Shown here: positions 33,621 through 45,884 of the stretch, one piece after another
How the letters are laid out: every line of letters starts with the position of its first letter
How positions within the stretch are numbered: position 1 is the stretch's first letter
Origin: Liolophura sinensis
Taxonomy: Eukaryota; Mollusca; Polyplacophora; Chitonida; Chitonidae
DNA length: 64,000 nucleotides
Assembly: GCF_032854445.1 (NCBI RefSeq)
Contig: NC_088297.1
Location: forward strand, 20,907,127-20,971,126
Direction: 5' to 3'
Position numbers and translations under genes: made by a program
The notes under the pieces: model-generated
Seen by the model: only the letters and a program-made list of their open reading frames with translations
Told to the model about the DNA's origin: nothing
The model's database searches: none

Positions 33621-34699
33621 GGATAAAATTAACAAGGGAGAGGAATGGAAAATAGGGGAAAATTGGAAATGAGACGGCCTGATTTCAAATTCTGGCTAAA
33701 TGTCTGTACAGCCCCAAGATGCTTACTGCTACAGATGCATATTCTTTTACTGTGCGGTTTGGACCACCTAATGAGTATTCCCCCGAGACTCTTAAATTTT
33801 GGAGGAATCATTCTTTCCCTAATAAGGAAATTTATATTACCACTGTGATACTTACATGTATGTTCTCAAGCCTAGATGGTTGACTGCTCATAGTACTGTC
33901 ATCATTAAAAATTGGTATCTTTTACTACATGTATCTGCATGTAACAAGACAATGAATTAGTTTAATTAATGTTTATTTGCATGGACAGGTACATGTACAT
34001 CTTCATCTGCTGTGCAGTAATGAGTGATGAGATCATAATAACCTCACAGTTACATACAACTCATTGTGTCATTTTATATAAAGTCACTCCAACATTTATC
34101 AAGTCATTCAGACTTCTTCTACGTTAAATGCTTTGTTGACATGCTATAGCTCACAGGTGAGCTTGTTTAATCAACAGTGTCAAAGGTCAAACAGGTAAAT
34201 GTGTTGGGAGAAACGCACCTGTGTCAACGAAGTGTTCGAGAAAATTGAATTTGCCACTGGCTACTTTTGTAAGGGGCTCTACATGCATATGTATGTGACC
34301 AGAAGCATTGGTTTTCACATGCGAAATAAACATTTTTTGTTACAAATTTTGAAGTGTGGATGACCAAATTCAGTGTCTGTGATTGTTCTGGATTTCCATG
34401 TCTTGGAGTGCCATCATTAGACAGATTCATACAACAATCCAAGAAGCATTTTACATTCCTTCAGGCCATTCTGTATTCTACAAACTTTCAACAGATTTTT
34501 TTTAGCTGACAATATGTGTACCTGTGTATATGTGCATGTAATGGTATCACAACAGAGCAGAACAGATGGAACAGAGTAAATGGTGCAAACAAAGAAATAG
34601 AGAAATGAATATGATCGTATACATGTACACCCTAAATGTCCATAAATTTTGTCCATGACTAGCTTGCCCATTTCTCCTGATTCTGAGAGTTCTATTGCT

Positions 34700-34865
34700 T
34701 CTAGAAAGGTGTTTGGAGGTTTGTTTGGAACATGGAATGATATTCTACTAGAAAACTGTAAGTTTCAGCACGGAAAATAATATTTTGTGACATTTATTTG
34801 CCTCTATAAATGCACTTTTGAGGGTGAAAATTTAGGTCTTTTAGAGTATACGTTTTACGGTTTGA
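34700..34865. mobile_element. Family-B dispersed element, inverted
   Basis: It contains GGAATGATATTCTACTAGAAAACTGTAAGTTTCAGC and ATTTATTTGCCTCTATAAATGCACTTTTGAGGGTGAAA, the reverse complement of the 43.8-kb copy. Confidence 0.65.
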
Positions 34866-35399
34866 AGTTTCAAGTCATTGTTAAAATGTACGAGTGTCTA
34901 ATGTGAGGTCATTTTGTTTATAGTGGGAAAGGAACGGTTGATAACCCCATTGACAGCTTTGTGATACTGGCCCTTATTAAAATGTCTTATGTACTGAAAC
35001 ATAATTACACAGAAGACTTGTATATATACTGTATGTAATGGGCATGTATCAGACCATTAACAGATCCTTTCCATTGGGGTTGGTTTTTCTAGTGGTATGA
35101 AAAGTGTGATTTCTAGCTTTTTTTTCTGAGACATTTTCTTTTCAATAGAGCCTTTGATAAGATGTCTCAAAGTTGAATAAATTCCTTTTATTTTCTTGTA
35201 TAACCTGCAATAAAAAAAAATCAATTTTGATTTTTATACCACATTGGCCAAGCTAGGATCAAAGTTAGGATAAAGATCTTCCCCAAGCTAATGTGTGCTG
35301 AATACACGTACATTCTTAGTCATGTTCTTGTCTCTCTAGCTTATTGATGGCAGGCTAACTGATCCACAGGTACAGGGCCCCTGCTGACATTTCCCCCAG

Positions 35400-35558
35400 G
35401 ACCCATTGGGACAGGCTCTATGTGCTTTGGCCTTGAATGATGATCTGACACATTGCTTTAAGCAGAGTCCACATCTAGTTGAATCTTGCCTGGCACAGCT
35501 CCCTCACCCAACTGCCTCACTGTCACGTCAGGATTCCGATGCGGCCTTGAAAACGCAG
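35400..35558 (+). CDS. Candidate coding exon (unassigned)
   Basis: A strong acceptor (CCTGCTGACATTTCCCCCAG) precedes DPLGQALCALALNDDLTHCF, then LVESCLAQLPHPTASLSRQD and AALKTQ, in phase 0. The composition is typical of a helical-repeat protein and GC content rises locally. The donor is uncertain: CGCAGA|GTGTCG is poor, and the frame stays open to 35756. It could belong to the MMS22L-like gene as lineage-specific sequence, since I find no good counterpart in the human protein, or be an alternative exon. Confidence 0.3.
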
Positions 35559-35759
35559 AGTGTCGCCAGAAGACATAGCATATTGTCTTCAGATCAATGC
35601 TATTCTGGAAAGCCATTTCCTTTCGGATTACGCTGCATTACAGCTCCCTCTGTAATGCAGACTTGTTTCTTGGCATGCGGCCGGGAGCCTTTCTCTTCCC
35701 TGTGCTATACATACAAGCTGCTAGTCGTTATACAATGGCTTGCTCTAATCTCGTAGAGT

Positions 35760-36690
35760 CTTGCTAGTTTTTATCCCTCATCGATAGCTTCCTTAGCTGC
35801 ACAGGAAACGGGTCCCTGTTACCCTAAAACAGCCATCCTTAACATTCCACAAGATTTGTTCGCAGTTCTGTTGTAGGAATCCTTTAGCATGACAATCTCC
35901 AGTGAGAAAATACCACTGGGGCCAAAGCATTCAAGACATCCAGGTTTACCGGAAAACAAATGTAGCCTGTTTTATTTTGTGCTGCTATAAACTTGAAAAG
36001 ACACTCTGATTGTGTTGAGACATGTACATACATGTACCTCCACCTTATTCATTTTGTACTAGAGCTTCATTAAAGTGGGTGTGGATTTTTCTGAAAAGAT
36101 GATTGTGGGCGATAGATTTTCTTATTAAAATATTGAGCTTTGCCTGAATGGAAGATCTATTTATAATGCTCTCAAGGCAAGAGTTTTAATTTCTGGTTGA
36201 AAATGCAGGACTGAGGAAAGGCAGTGTTGTGAAGTTTTCATTTCCTACAGTTCAGTGATTCATTGAGAAATTTTGCTTAATCATTTTGTCTGTATCGGAC
36301 AAGACATCAGGTGACGAAAAGCATCTGTGTATGTATTTTCTTTATATCTGCTTACCCTCCGTCAGTATGTTACAACGCAAACGTTAAATTTGTGACTTAT
36401 TAACCGCAGTCAATTAAATAAATAAAATTAATGACTAGTGAATATAAAAGAAATGTACATGTGCTTGCATACATTTAGGCCCTCAGTAAATGCTTCCTCC
36501 AAAAATGTGTGAAAATCTTATCAAGATTAAGACGGCGAGCTATACATGGCACAGGCCTGGGGCATGTTGCACAAAGGTGTCAGAGTGTTGTGTCGTGTTA
36601 AGAACATTTACCATACAACATCTCTGTCATTATGGCAGACGCAAGTTACCACGACTATAAAGGTCCCTCTGGCCTTGCATAGATTTTCCC
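35760..36690. other. Intronic stretch, nothing recognised
   Basis: An acceptor-like CTGCTTACCCTCCGTCAG near 36364 leads to no open phase of useful length. The remainder is AT-rich. Confidence 0.4.
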
Positions 36691-36694
36691 CCAG

Positions 36695-36803
36695 AATCTT
36701 GTCGCTGTTGCCCCAAGTGGCCTGATGCTTATGTTCATCAACATCTGCTTTTGGAGACAGACTGATGGACAGACATTAGGCCAGAATTGGACCAATTCTG
36801 GGG
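36695..36803 (+). CDS. Weak candidate exon
   Basis: A very good acceptor (TTGCATAGATTTTCCCCCAG) opens phase 0 for NLVAVAPSGLMLMFINICFW and on to QNWTNSG, with a doubtful donor (TGGGG|GTTAAAT) just before the stop. I recognise no family. Confidence 0.2.
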
Positions 36804-37274
36804 GTTAAATATTCATGAGTTCAAATTGCTGGCAATCGTTCCTCAAAGCTCAGCTCATTAGCAGCATGTGGCCGTATACGCTGGCTCTAAGAACAACAGT
36901 TGTCTCCATGTTTTTCTCAGAGTACAGCTGTACATGTAGGCCTGGGAATAATTTAATGTTAGACTTTTCTTCACATGTACATGTCCTTGTCTACCACCCG
37001 TGAAGCGGCGTGTTTGTGTTTGACATGGAGCTTGTCATTTTGTCACATTATTAGACGACATCAGGCTATGTCCACACATACGGATACAAAATCGATAACT
37101 GTTCACGTTTACACACAAATGAACTTCTTTTTTGACAGTGGTAGTTTGCAGTTTACATGTAGATGCTGTGGTATTCACTTTTAATTTTGTGTAAATTCTA
37201 CTCATTGTTCATTTTTCAGTTAGAAATTTCAGTCTATTTTACTGATCTCAACAGCAGCAAAAGTATGAGAACTG

Positions 37275-37405
37275 TTTCCTTACAATTTATGCATATTTTT
37301 AATTTGATGTAAGAGACAAAGCTACATTGGATGAAATGGTCAGTTTCAGGGCTTCCCAAAAATTGTAATTTTATCAGCCAGCACAGAATAATGCCTTTAG
37401 AATTA
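37275..37405. mobile_element. Family-A element, partial
   Basis: It shares GTAAGAGACAAAGCTACATTGG, CAGTTTCAGGGCTTCCCAAAAATTGTAATTTTATCAG and CACAGAATAATGCC. The terminal repeats are not intact. Confidence 0.55.
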
Positions 37406-38053
37406 AGTATCATCTCATGAACCAGCATCGTTGTATTGAAATGTTGTTCATTCAGACACAATGGCCAAATGGTCCACAAAGTGGGTGTGTCATGCTGATT
37501 TAAAAAACAAAAAAAAAAAAGCCCTGTCAGAGCGACTGATTTTCAGCAATAGAACTGAAAGATGCACATTTTTTGACAAGTTTTTTTGTCCAGAAACCTT
37601 GACACAAGTTGTGCCTCTTGGGCACAGTACATGCATGTTTGTTTCACAAAGCCATTGAAATATTTCGTGGCTGATGTATTCATGTAAGTGTGGAAAACTG
37701 CGCGTTTCTGGCCAAGAGCCAGGTGTTTCTGTGGGTAACATGTTCATCATGTCTTGACACAAGCATTAATCAGCTGTTCAGGTGAATGTATGGTCTGTTT
37801 TCTCGTTGCTCAGGTAGATATGTACAGCACCTGTGTATATCCTAATACTTGGAGTAAAAATTGGATATGAGTTTTGCATCGATAGTTTGCTTGGTTTAAC
37901 CTGAAGCTGTACATTTGTTAACTTGACATGCTTCATGATAGAATTTATGAAACCGTACTAATGAAGTTGTTAACGTTGTCATAAATGTCAAAGTTAGCCT
38001 TTTGGTTTCGTTCAGAAGTGTTGAGGGTTTACAGTAATGATTTTGTACTAGGT

Positions 38054-38291
38054 GTAGGATAGGTGCATAATGACCTGGGAGTCTCTTTACAATGCAGTCG
38101 CTGTGAGTTCAAGTCCAGCTCATGCTGGCTTCCTCTCCAGCCATACGTGGGAAGGTCTGTCAGCAACCCGTGGATGGTCGTGGGTTCCCCTAAGTTCTGC
38201 CCCGTTTCAACTCACCATAATTCTGACAGCCGTCGTATAAGTGAAAAATTCTTGAGTACGGCATGAAACACCAATCAAATAAATAAATATA
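38054..38291 (+). mobile_element. SINE-1 copy, most of the head present
   Basis: GTGCATAATGACCTGGGAGTC and GCTGTGAGTTCAAGTCCAGC (B box) are followed by the full body and a CACCAATCAAATAAATAAATA tail. This is the best template for the family in the window. Confidence 0.93.
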
Positions 38292-39517
38292 AAAGCGGGT
38301 GAAGAATGAATGTAAGGCGACCAGGCCAGTGAGCAAAGAATATCTGTCTATTCTCAACTGGTGGTGGTTTTTAGGCAAGCAGCCAGCCAGCCATACGTTC
38401 ATACAGTTATTCAATAGAAATGCAATTAATACTTGTATCAAGCACAGGTATGCATTATGCATTGCATTCAGTGACGAAGGTGCTTCCAGGACTGATGAAT
38501 GGCTCAGGTGAAAAGCTTTAGCAGGGAGGTGGTAGGGACCTGTGACAAAATTACAGGTGTGGATGTGGATATTTCTTGAGTAATAAAAGTATACAAACAA
38601 TTGCAGTACGGGTACATGCATAAATTTTTTTTTTTTTTTTTTGAAATGCCCTAAAAATTTCACATGCTGCAAGCCACTAGCAGCACTTTATTTTGGCCAG
38701 AATGAACATTATTTAAACCGGTCTCCTGGAGAATGTGTTTCTCAGAATGAATCTCATTTGGCTTTTGTATTAATTCTGCCTGAACAGAACTTCTAACTTG
38801 TGAAGAATATTTCTGTAGTAAACCCACCCTCACTGCTCCAGACAATCAAAATAATGTAACTTGTGTCCATGTTAAAATATATATATTGCACAGGTGCATG
38901 TACCATAGATTTATCCAGGAATTGAAATCATTTCCAAGTTATCTGTTATCTTCCCTATCTTTCCCAAGTTAATTTTGTCAGGATAAAGTCTCTCATAGAC
39001 ACTGAACCTCTCCCACTTCATCCCTCGCCCTTCCCACCTCATCCCACGCCCTTCCCCACCTGATGAAACCTACGGAATGTATTTTACTATAAATTAGCAG
39101 TACAAATAGAAACTTGTACATGTAGGATGAAATATATTGAGTTACAAGAACTACAGTTTCTAATTATTGCCTCCTTTGATAGGTTGCCATGCTGTGGCTA
39201 AATTCTGTCATATAGTCATCAACTGGATACTGTTCTCTGTGCATGTGTTTACGAGTGCAGTTAACACAGTATGTATTGCTGCATCACATTCCAAAACATA
39301 ACTATCTTAAATAGCTGATTGATTGATTGATTGATTGATTGGTTATTTACATTAAACACAGGTGTCATTAAATGCATTAAAACCTGTATCGAGAGGACAT
39401 GTTCCATTTACGTCTAAGTGTCCACTGAAGACAGGTTTGACAATGTTGACTGAACGCAACGAAATGCAGACACATCGGCCATATGCTTAGCCAAGTCACA
39501 GAATCTCTCTCACACAG
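38292..39517. other. Intronic stretch with small microsatellites
   Basis: Poly(T) at about 38624-38642 and (GATT)n at about 39317-39340. Pyrimidine-rich repeats (CTTCCCACCTCATCCC) lie at about 39011-39060. No gene is seen. Confidence 0.45.
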
Positions 39518-39606
39518 GCAGAGAGGAGGCTGTGTGCTTCATGTATTCTCTCCGAGCTCTGAGAGTCACACTGACACACATAAAGCCTGGGAGACAGGAA
39601 AACTAA
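39518..39606 (+). CDS. Weak candidate exon
   Basis: The acceptor AGAATCTCTCTCACACAG opens a phase reading REEAVCFMYSLRALRVTLTH to a TAA at 39604. No donor is convincing, so it would have to be terminal or be cut at CTGAGA|GTCACA. The helix-like composition is the only support. Confidence 0.2.
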
Positions 39607-39877
39607 GGGGGCGCTCTAACCAGTTACATAATCATAATGTACACTGCCACTGCTTACCTAAGTGTTAGGGGCTGCCTTCAAATAACCATGCTGCCAATCA
39701 TATGGCTTGCCAGTGACATTTACATCTAAACATCAGGTGAATGTTTCTTTATTAAGCCGATGGAACATAAGGAAGCGTAACGAAATTTTCTCCCAATAAA
39801 ATAAAGCATAATGAAATGTTCTCCCAATGAAATGCTCTGTAGCTAATTCTGCCTCTCTTGAGTAATTGTTAACTAGT

Positions 39878-40034
39878 CAGCCAGCAACCTGCGGATGGTT
39901 GTGGGTTTCTTGCGAGCTCTTCCCGGTTTTGTCCCACCATAATGCTGGCCGCCATTTGTCCCACCATAATGCTGGCCGCCATCGTATAAGTGAAATATTT
40001 TTCAGTACAGCGTAAAAGACCAATCAAATAAATA
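39878..40034 (+). mobile_element. SINE-1 copy with internal 27-bp duplication
   Basis: 5' truncated at CAGCCAGCAACC. GTCCCACCATAATGCTGGCC GCCAT occurs twice, at 39931-39955 and 39958-39982, a tandem duplication inside the body. The tail is CCAATCAAATAAATAAG. Confidence 0.9.
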
Positions 40035-40544
40035 AGAAATAGTAAGAAATAAGTAAGAAGGCCTTTTGCTATGAATGACCAGTTACAGCTGCTTACACTT
40101 GATACCTTGTTTCCCATCAGGTTGCGTTGATACCAATGGTTCGTTGGGTTTGTTTTTGATCGCTGGTATAGATGATTTGTTATTTCATCAACAGTATTAA
40201 CTGTCCCTGACCTCAATGCTTGTAGGGCCAGGGTGACAATGGAGGTTGATGACGTTCCTGTGGGTGTTTGCATAGTCTAAGGTTCGTTTAGGATCACTTG
40301 TCATCCTCCAGTATAGTGTGTGTATTAACAATGGTCGGTGGTCTATGACGAACACTCAGGTTTTCTCCTATGAAAATGAAAGTAATTGTATATGAAAAAT
40401 CCTAAAATACAGGGATTAAATAGCATCAGCCAGATTTACAAAAAAACCCAAAAAAACAGTTAGGTATGTTAGTCTAGGGCCTGATTCCTCTATTTACAAA
40501 TTAAATTATATTCCATTTATGATTGGAATAATTGTGTGGATTTA

Positions 40545-40645
40545 TTATTTCATGCCCTTATCTCTCAATTTTTTCCACATTTAAAAGGGCATTTTTCTTT
40601 GGACTTCATGCCTGTTGTTCTGTTGATTTTGGAGTTAAACCTTTA
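40545..40645. mobile_element. Family-A element, left part only
   Basis: It has GCCCTTATCTCTCAATTTTTTCCACATTTAAAAGGGCA, then GACTTCATGCC and TTGATTTTGGAG, matching the left half of the family. Confidence 0.45.
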
Positions 40646-40708
40646 TTAACATTCTTAGCTTAACATTTCACTAGTATAGTAATGCCAGCAAAATGTATCT
40701 AAATAAAC

Positions 40709-40853
40709 CGTGGGAAGGTCTACCAGCAACCTGCGGAGAGTCTTACGTTTCCTCTCAGCTCTGCCCAGTTTCCTTTCACCATAATGCTGGCCGCTGTTGT
40801 ATAAGTGAAATATTTTTGAGTGCGGGGTAAAACACAAATCAAGTAAATAAATA
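40709..40853 (+). mobile_element. SINE-1 copy, 5' truncated
   Basis: It begins CGTGGGAAGGTCTACCAGC, keeps CCATAATGCTGGCCGC and ends AAATCAAGTAAATAAATAA. Confidence 0.9.
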
Positions 40854-41639
40854 ATAGGACTATAGAATTGTTGTTGATGTACATTCTCCCAACTATTCAC
40901 AATGACGTTAATTGACTAATTTAGCATGCACACACACACGTACAGGTTAAAAAAATACACATCACAAAAAAAAGGCAAAACAAAGCAAAAACATATGAAT
41001 AGATAAATCATGTGTGTGCACAAATTGGGAAATTAGTGTTTTTGTCAGAGAAAAATGATATAAAACCTATTTTCAGGTGTCATCTTAATTTACCATGAAA
41101 GGTGTGTTTGTTGGTACCAAGGTGTTTTCGTACAGTGATATTTACAAGTGTTTGTCACAAGTAGGGGTGATAAAAAAGAAAAAATCCCCCACATTTGTAA
41201 GTTTTTTTGCCCTTCATAGTATGGCTAGATTTTGTTGATGTGACATGAAGCCCTGCTCACTCATGCTTGTCTTTTCTGCGTTTTATAACATTCCATGATT
41301 CACAGTTCAGTTTTCTTGTGCCGGCATTTGGTGCAAGCTTTGTACTGTTGAAGATACTGAATATTCATGAGGCCTTGTAGGTGAATTGCTGAAATAAGAA
41401 TATGCAGTAAGAAATAAGGGCAGATATTATACTGGCAATCAGACAAGTATGGATTAGCTTGAAATCTGCAGGGGTAGGACAGATTAAATAGCTCGCTTTA
41501 CAGGGATATTTTGAGATGGTCCCCATGCTGATCTGATCTTAATCTGTTTGTTGTATGGTTACACAATAACTGTAAGCTGGATTGAAATTAATGTCAACAG
41601 CCTGTGGGAAGGAATTAATGTTGCCAATTGTGCCGTAAT

Positions 41640-42760
41640 TTTTGAATGTCCATTGTTCTGTACGGTTTAATGTTGACACCCCCCCCCCCTCCACCCATGG
41701 GCATTTGAAGATGGTCCCTTATGTGCCACCATATTTGTCCAGTGTGAGTCTACACTGGCCTGCTCTGCTGTGCTCTGCCAGTGTATATTGTGCAGCCTGG
41801 GAAGAGCAGCGGAGTCAGCGAACTAGGAGAGCTAAGACAGCCGTGGTCTTACCGCAGCAGCGGTCAGCAGATTACATCGCTGTGAATGGTCAGCTGGTTT
41901 GATCAAGTGACCAGCGAGGAACCCCACAGCTTGAGTCAGACCAGGTTGTTCCGCTAGACCAGTGCAGGGTCCTGTGCACATGTACAGTTAGCTCAGGCAT
42001 CGGCGGCCACAGCAGTAGTGGTGGTGGTGGTAAGCTGTCAGCAGGCCTGGTCTAAGTGCTCTCTCTCTCTCTTGTTAGCTAGCTGGCTAAGTTCTACTTG
42101 GCCAACCAGGCAAGCAGAGGCACGCAGGTTAACTGAGATTCTGCCACAGTAGCCCTGTATTTTCTCCCACAAGTGGGAGAGGAGCTTCACTACAGAACCT
42201 GGGTGCCTCTAGTGACCAGAATATATCCCAGAGGCCTGTGCCATTGCCAAAAGGCAAGGAGACACTGGAGTTTATCGCCCTGTCCTTCAACCCTCACAGT
42301 GGTTTCTGTTACATGGGACCCGCCTCAGGCCTGGGTTTTATGATGGCTTTATGAGAGAACTGGACAACAACACAGCACAGGCTGCAGTAGTGGGTGCTGC
42401 TGGCCAATCTGCTAGGCCCTGCTGCCATGGTAGTGTGTTATGTGAAACAGGGTCAGCTTGTGTGTCTAAGCTAAGGCTTTAACTGCCTGGGCTAGTTGTA
42501 CTATTAACCAGGCTGACCAGGGTCCCTGGGCAGTGTGAAGAACACAATGTAGCCCCGGCCAGCACGCCATGTATTGTGTGCTCTTACTGGCCTGTGAAAA
42601 CTTCTGTCCCAGCTATCTACTGCTATCTGGTCGCTGTGTTAAGGTGGACACAACCTGTTAAGTAGCTACAGTTTGTTTTCTGGGCCTGGTAGATCCCTGT
42701 ACACTCCCTTCAGCCTAGCCTACTGGATATTGCATTCTAGGTTGTATGTCTTTATTGCTC
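41640..42760. other. GC-rich island inside the gene
   Basis: About 1.1 kb with clearly higher GC than the flanks, a C run at 41681-41689, (TGG)n at about 42015-42030 followed by a donor-like GGTGGTG|GTAAGCTG, and (CT)n at about 42060-42072. It may hold an alternative promoter or non-coding exon. One exon candidate (41782) is listed separately. Confidence 0.4.
41782..41902 (+). CDS. Candidate exon in the GC-rich island
   Basis: A strong acceptor (TGCTCTGCTGTGCTCTGCCAG) opens one phase: VYCAAWEEQRSQRTRRAKTA, then QQRSADYIAVNGQLV and a TGA. A weak donor (CAGCTG|GTTTGA) would avoid the stop. The basic, polar composition is unlike the helical exons, and I recognise no family. Confidence 0.25.
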
Positions 42761-43309
42761 ATGACTGTGAAAACATTGTTCAACTTCCTCAGTGTTCCAG
42801 CACACGTTAGAGCTTGTTACTAACGTGGATATCATTTAATACAAAGCAGTGGATATTACATGTATGTAGTACCCCTGTTCGTCGATGACGTGTGTGTCAT
42901 CTGGCTCTTTGTGACAAGTGTTCCTGGATTTATGGCCTAATCTGAGTTCACGAAAACTTCCGAATATACATGTATACAGTGTACATGTAAACCTGGATAC
43001 CCTTCATTCATCGGAAAACCCCTAGAACCATTCAATATTGGATACTGGATATACCAGCATTACATTACTGGTTGTGTTATAACATACGTACTACATATAT
43101 ATGTATCCGTACTAATGGCCTCTGTGAAGTCACTCGAGGCTTAATCCATAAGGCCTGTGTACTGGAGTCAGCTAAGGAAGCCCGTTTAATCTGGCGCAGG
43201 ACAGTACAGAGATCTGCATGTAGACCAGTGGATGGAGCGTCAAACACTGCCCATGATCAAGCACATATGTACACGTCAAGCACACCTGGATTTTACCCCC
43301 CCAATACAG

Positions 43310-43340
43310 ATGTTAAAGCCCGAAGACACTCAGGTCAGTA
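43310..43340 (+). other. Possible 24-bp microexon context
   Basis: TTTTACCCCCCCAATACAG, then ATGTTAAAGCCCGAAGACAC TCAG, then GTCAGTATT would form a phase-0 microexon. Upstream, 43072-43310 is also open in another frame. Neither is supported by recognisable protein sequence. Confidence 0.15.
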
Positions 43341-43674
43341 TTTGTCTACAGTCTACAAGTTCATGTTAGGATGGCCCTCGTGTTATATGACATGTGACAT
43401 GTAACATGACTGTTGACTCAACCACCATTAGCGATCTGGTCCCTTGCTAGCTCAGTGGCTCGTTGTACAATCCTGGGGTTAGATCAGGGGATTTTAACGC
43501 CTTGCATTATCACACTGATTGTCGCTAATGGCTTTTAAGCCTGTACATATAGACAATGCCTTGTCAGATGAATTTTTACACCTGTCAGTGCTTTTATGAG
43601 TAATGTTTGGTGACAGCCTTGTAGAGTATGTAGATGTAAGCAAATCAAGTATGGCTTATATTGTATACCACTGT

Positions 43675-43677
43675 GTT

Positions 43678-43709
<32 letters not shown>

Positions 43710-43717
43710 CATATATA

Positions 43718-43765
<48 letters not shown>
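43675..43765. repeat. (TG)n(TA)n microsatellite
   Basis: A TG run followed by a long, nearly pure TA/TATC run. The frames through it are low-complexity artefacts. Confidence 0.95.
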
Positions 43766-43769
43766 TAAT

Positions 43770-44102
43770 ATACCCAAAAATACTTCAAATTTCACCCACA
43801 AAAGTGCATTTTTAGAAGGAATAAATGCACAAAATATTATTTTTGGTGCTGAAACTTACAATTTTCCAGTAGACTATCATTCAGTGTTCTAAGTAAACCT
43901 AAAACACCTTTCTAAACTCAATAGAATCAGCAAAAATGGGCAGGTTATGCACACAATTGTTATGAAAATGATGCTGAAATGGATTTATTTGTGTCGCTAA
44001 GAGGCAAGCTTCATGAAACTGTGCAAATTATTTCTCTGCATCCCATGGTTCTCTCAGAATGTTCCAAAGTATTGGGTGCAGAAGGTTGAAGAATTAGGGT
44101 AC
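43770..44102. mobile_element. Family-B element, most complete copy
   Basis: It starts TACCCAAAAATACTTCAAAT in the TA microsatellite and ends AGGTTGAAGAATTAGGGTA. Its ends are imperfect inverted repeats related to those of family A. The interior has GGTGCTGAAACTTACAATTTTCCAGTAG and a right half (GCACACAATTGTTATGAAAATGATGC) shared with 52.5 kb. No coding capacity. Confidence 0.7.
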
Positions 44103-44834
44103 ATATATTATGGCATGGCAATTTATTTATTTATTTTTTTTTTTAGGATTGGAAATTAAAATAACAATCACATGCTTGTAAAGATACCCAAAAGTAATAA
44201 TCCCCAAATAAGTAACAACTGTGGGACATTGCTATTTTCTGGGTTTTCTTTTTATTGTTCTAGGGTATGGTGTGGTAAGTTAGAGGGTAATGGTTTGTTG
44301 GTTTTTGGCTGTATGTATGTACATGCTTATGTACTATGTAATTTTAAGTTCAGACCAATCATTATAGGATGGGAAAGGCTGTTAGCACCGTAAGATACAT
44401 AAGTTAAGTAAGTTACATTTACAGTACAATACAGGAAACAATAGTGCAGTCTGTGGCCATGTGTTTGTTTTAAATCTTAGTTTAATTATAATTTCACTCA
44501 CTGCACATTCTGAGAACTGACAGGAAAGCACTGGGAAAGGGATGTAAGTAAAGCAGATGTCCTGCACTAAATTACAGCCCCCAGTTGTTCAAAACTGTAT
44601 CGGCTAATACAGGTATTTAGTCATGTTTTATATTTACAATTTTCTCCAAACTCAGCAGTTGATGCAGTTCTCCAAAGTCAAAGTATAACATAGCAGGTTT
44701 AGTTCATATTTAATATGACATCACACATTTTTTTTAGTACAAAGTCAAAAAATTATAGACTTGGCTGGTATTAAGTGTTCAGCCAGTTTTGAACAGGGCA
44801 TCTTGTAAAGGCTTAAGAGTTATCTAATGCGTTA

Positions 44835-45080
44835 TCAGATATGCACAGTGTAAAGGTGGCAGTGTAGAAAGGTCTGATAGTGCGGCACAATCTGCAGACT
44901 CTCAGGTGAGATCAAAGTGTTCAGATAGACAGTGCCATTGTTGTCTGTGTGCCGACCTGTACATACATGTAGGTGTCTGCGGACATATCGCACCAATTTA
45001 TAAAGCTGAGATACCTGTTCCAGTGTTAAATTTCTCTTCATAGTGTTATCTTGCAAATTTCCTGTTGCCTTATATGTAGC
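44835..45080 (-). CDS. Candidate 3'-terminal exon of a nested - strand gene
   Basis: On the - strand a very strong acceptor (TCTCTCTTTTTTTTGTTTGTCTCAG) is followed by 81 open codons in phase 0 to a TGA. Landmarks are ATYKATGNLQDNTMKRNLTL, then EQVSQLYKLVRYVRRHLHV and LNTLISPESLQIVPHYQ. No membrane segment or signal is seen. A canonical polyadenylation hexamer on the - strand lies near 44250, giving a UTR of about 0.6 kb. I do not recognise the family. If real, the gene is nested antisense in an intron of the + strand gene, with its upstream exons to the right. Confidence 0.4.
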   Translation of the reverse strand, partial: ATYKATGNLQDNTMKRNLTLEQVSQLYKLVRYVRRHLHVCTGRHTDNNGTVYLNTLISPESLQIVPHYQTFLHCHLYTVHI

Positions 45081-45884
45081 CTGAGACAAACAAAAAAAAG
45101 AGAGATTACTAAAGGCATCAGTCACACAACAACTGCCAAGCCCCCTTGTGTTCTACAATGATAATTCTAATTATACTTTATTTTAGTTATTAATTCGAGA
45201 ATTTTTTAAAAGTTAAAAGTATTATATTTCCTGTCATAACTTAGACCAGGGCCAAGTTTTTTAATTTGATTACCTTTTTAGTAGTATTATTTGTGCTAAA
45301 GATACCTCAACTTAATGCCTTATATATACTAACTTTTATTTTAAAAATTGCATAAAAATGTCTGTGGTCATTGCACATGATTTTCTGGGATATTTTCAAA
45401 CATTCAAGTTATTGAATTTATCCTGCATTATTTGTCATTATTTTGGATGTTCTAAAGTGTGTTGTACTCTTGTAAAAGGTTCCAAAGTGTACTTTACCTG
45501 ATCTTATAGACTGTGAATACAGTTGGTTGTAAAGATATTTATATTTTTTTTATATACTTTCTTAGTTTGTGTTAAACATCGTTTTGGGAATTGGCCTTGC
45601 CATTAATGAGCCAGATTGTCCATCTTGGTTGATATTTGCTGGTATACGAACGTCTGTTTTGACACATAGATTTAGCACTTTTTAACATTTTTTTTACATG
45701 ATGTTGGAGGCATTGTAAATATAAGATGGCCCCTTCTTGCAGAGACGACCATCTCTAACATTGTTGCCGCCAATAATTGTTGTCCCCATGGAAGCGGACT
45801 CCAGAAAATCCATAGGTTTTTGAGTTACAAATCTGTTATCCAGCCTTCGATTGATCGATCAAACGTTAAGGTCATGTATTGCAG

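Noticed and set aside
38190-38672. 161-codon - strand frame
   Set aside because: Its C-terminal part is antisense SINE-1 and the rest is low complexity, including a poly(K) from poly(T).
43535-43892. Tyr/Ile-rich frames on both strands
   Set aside because: They are translations of the TG/TA microsatellite.
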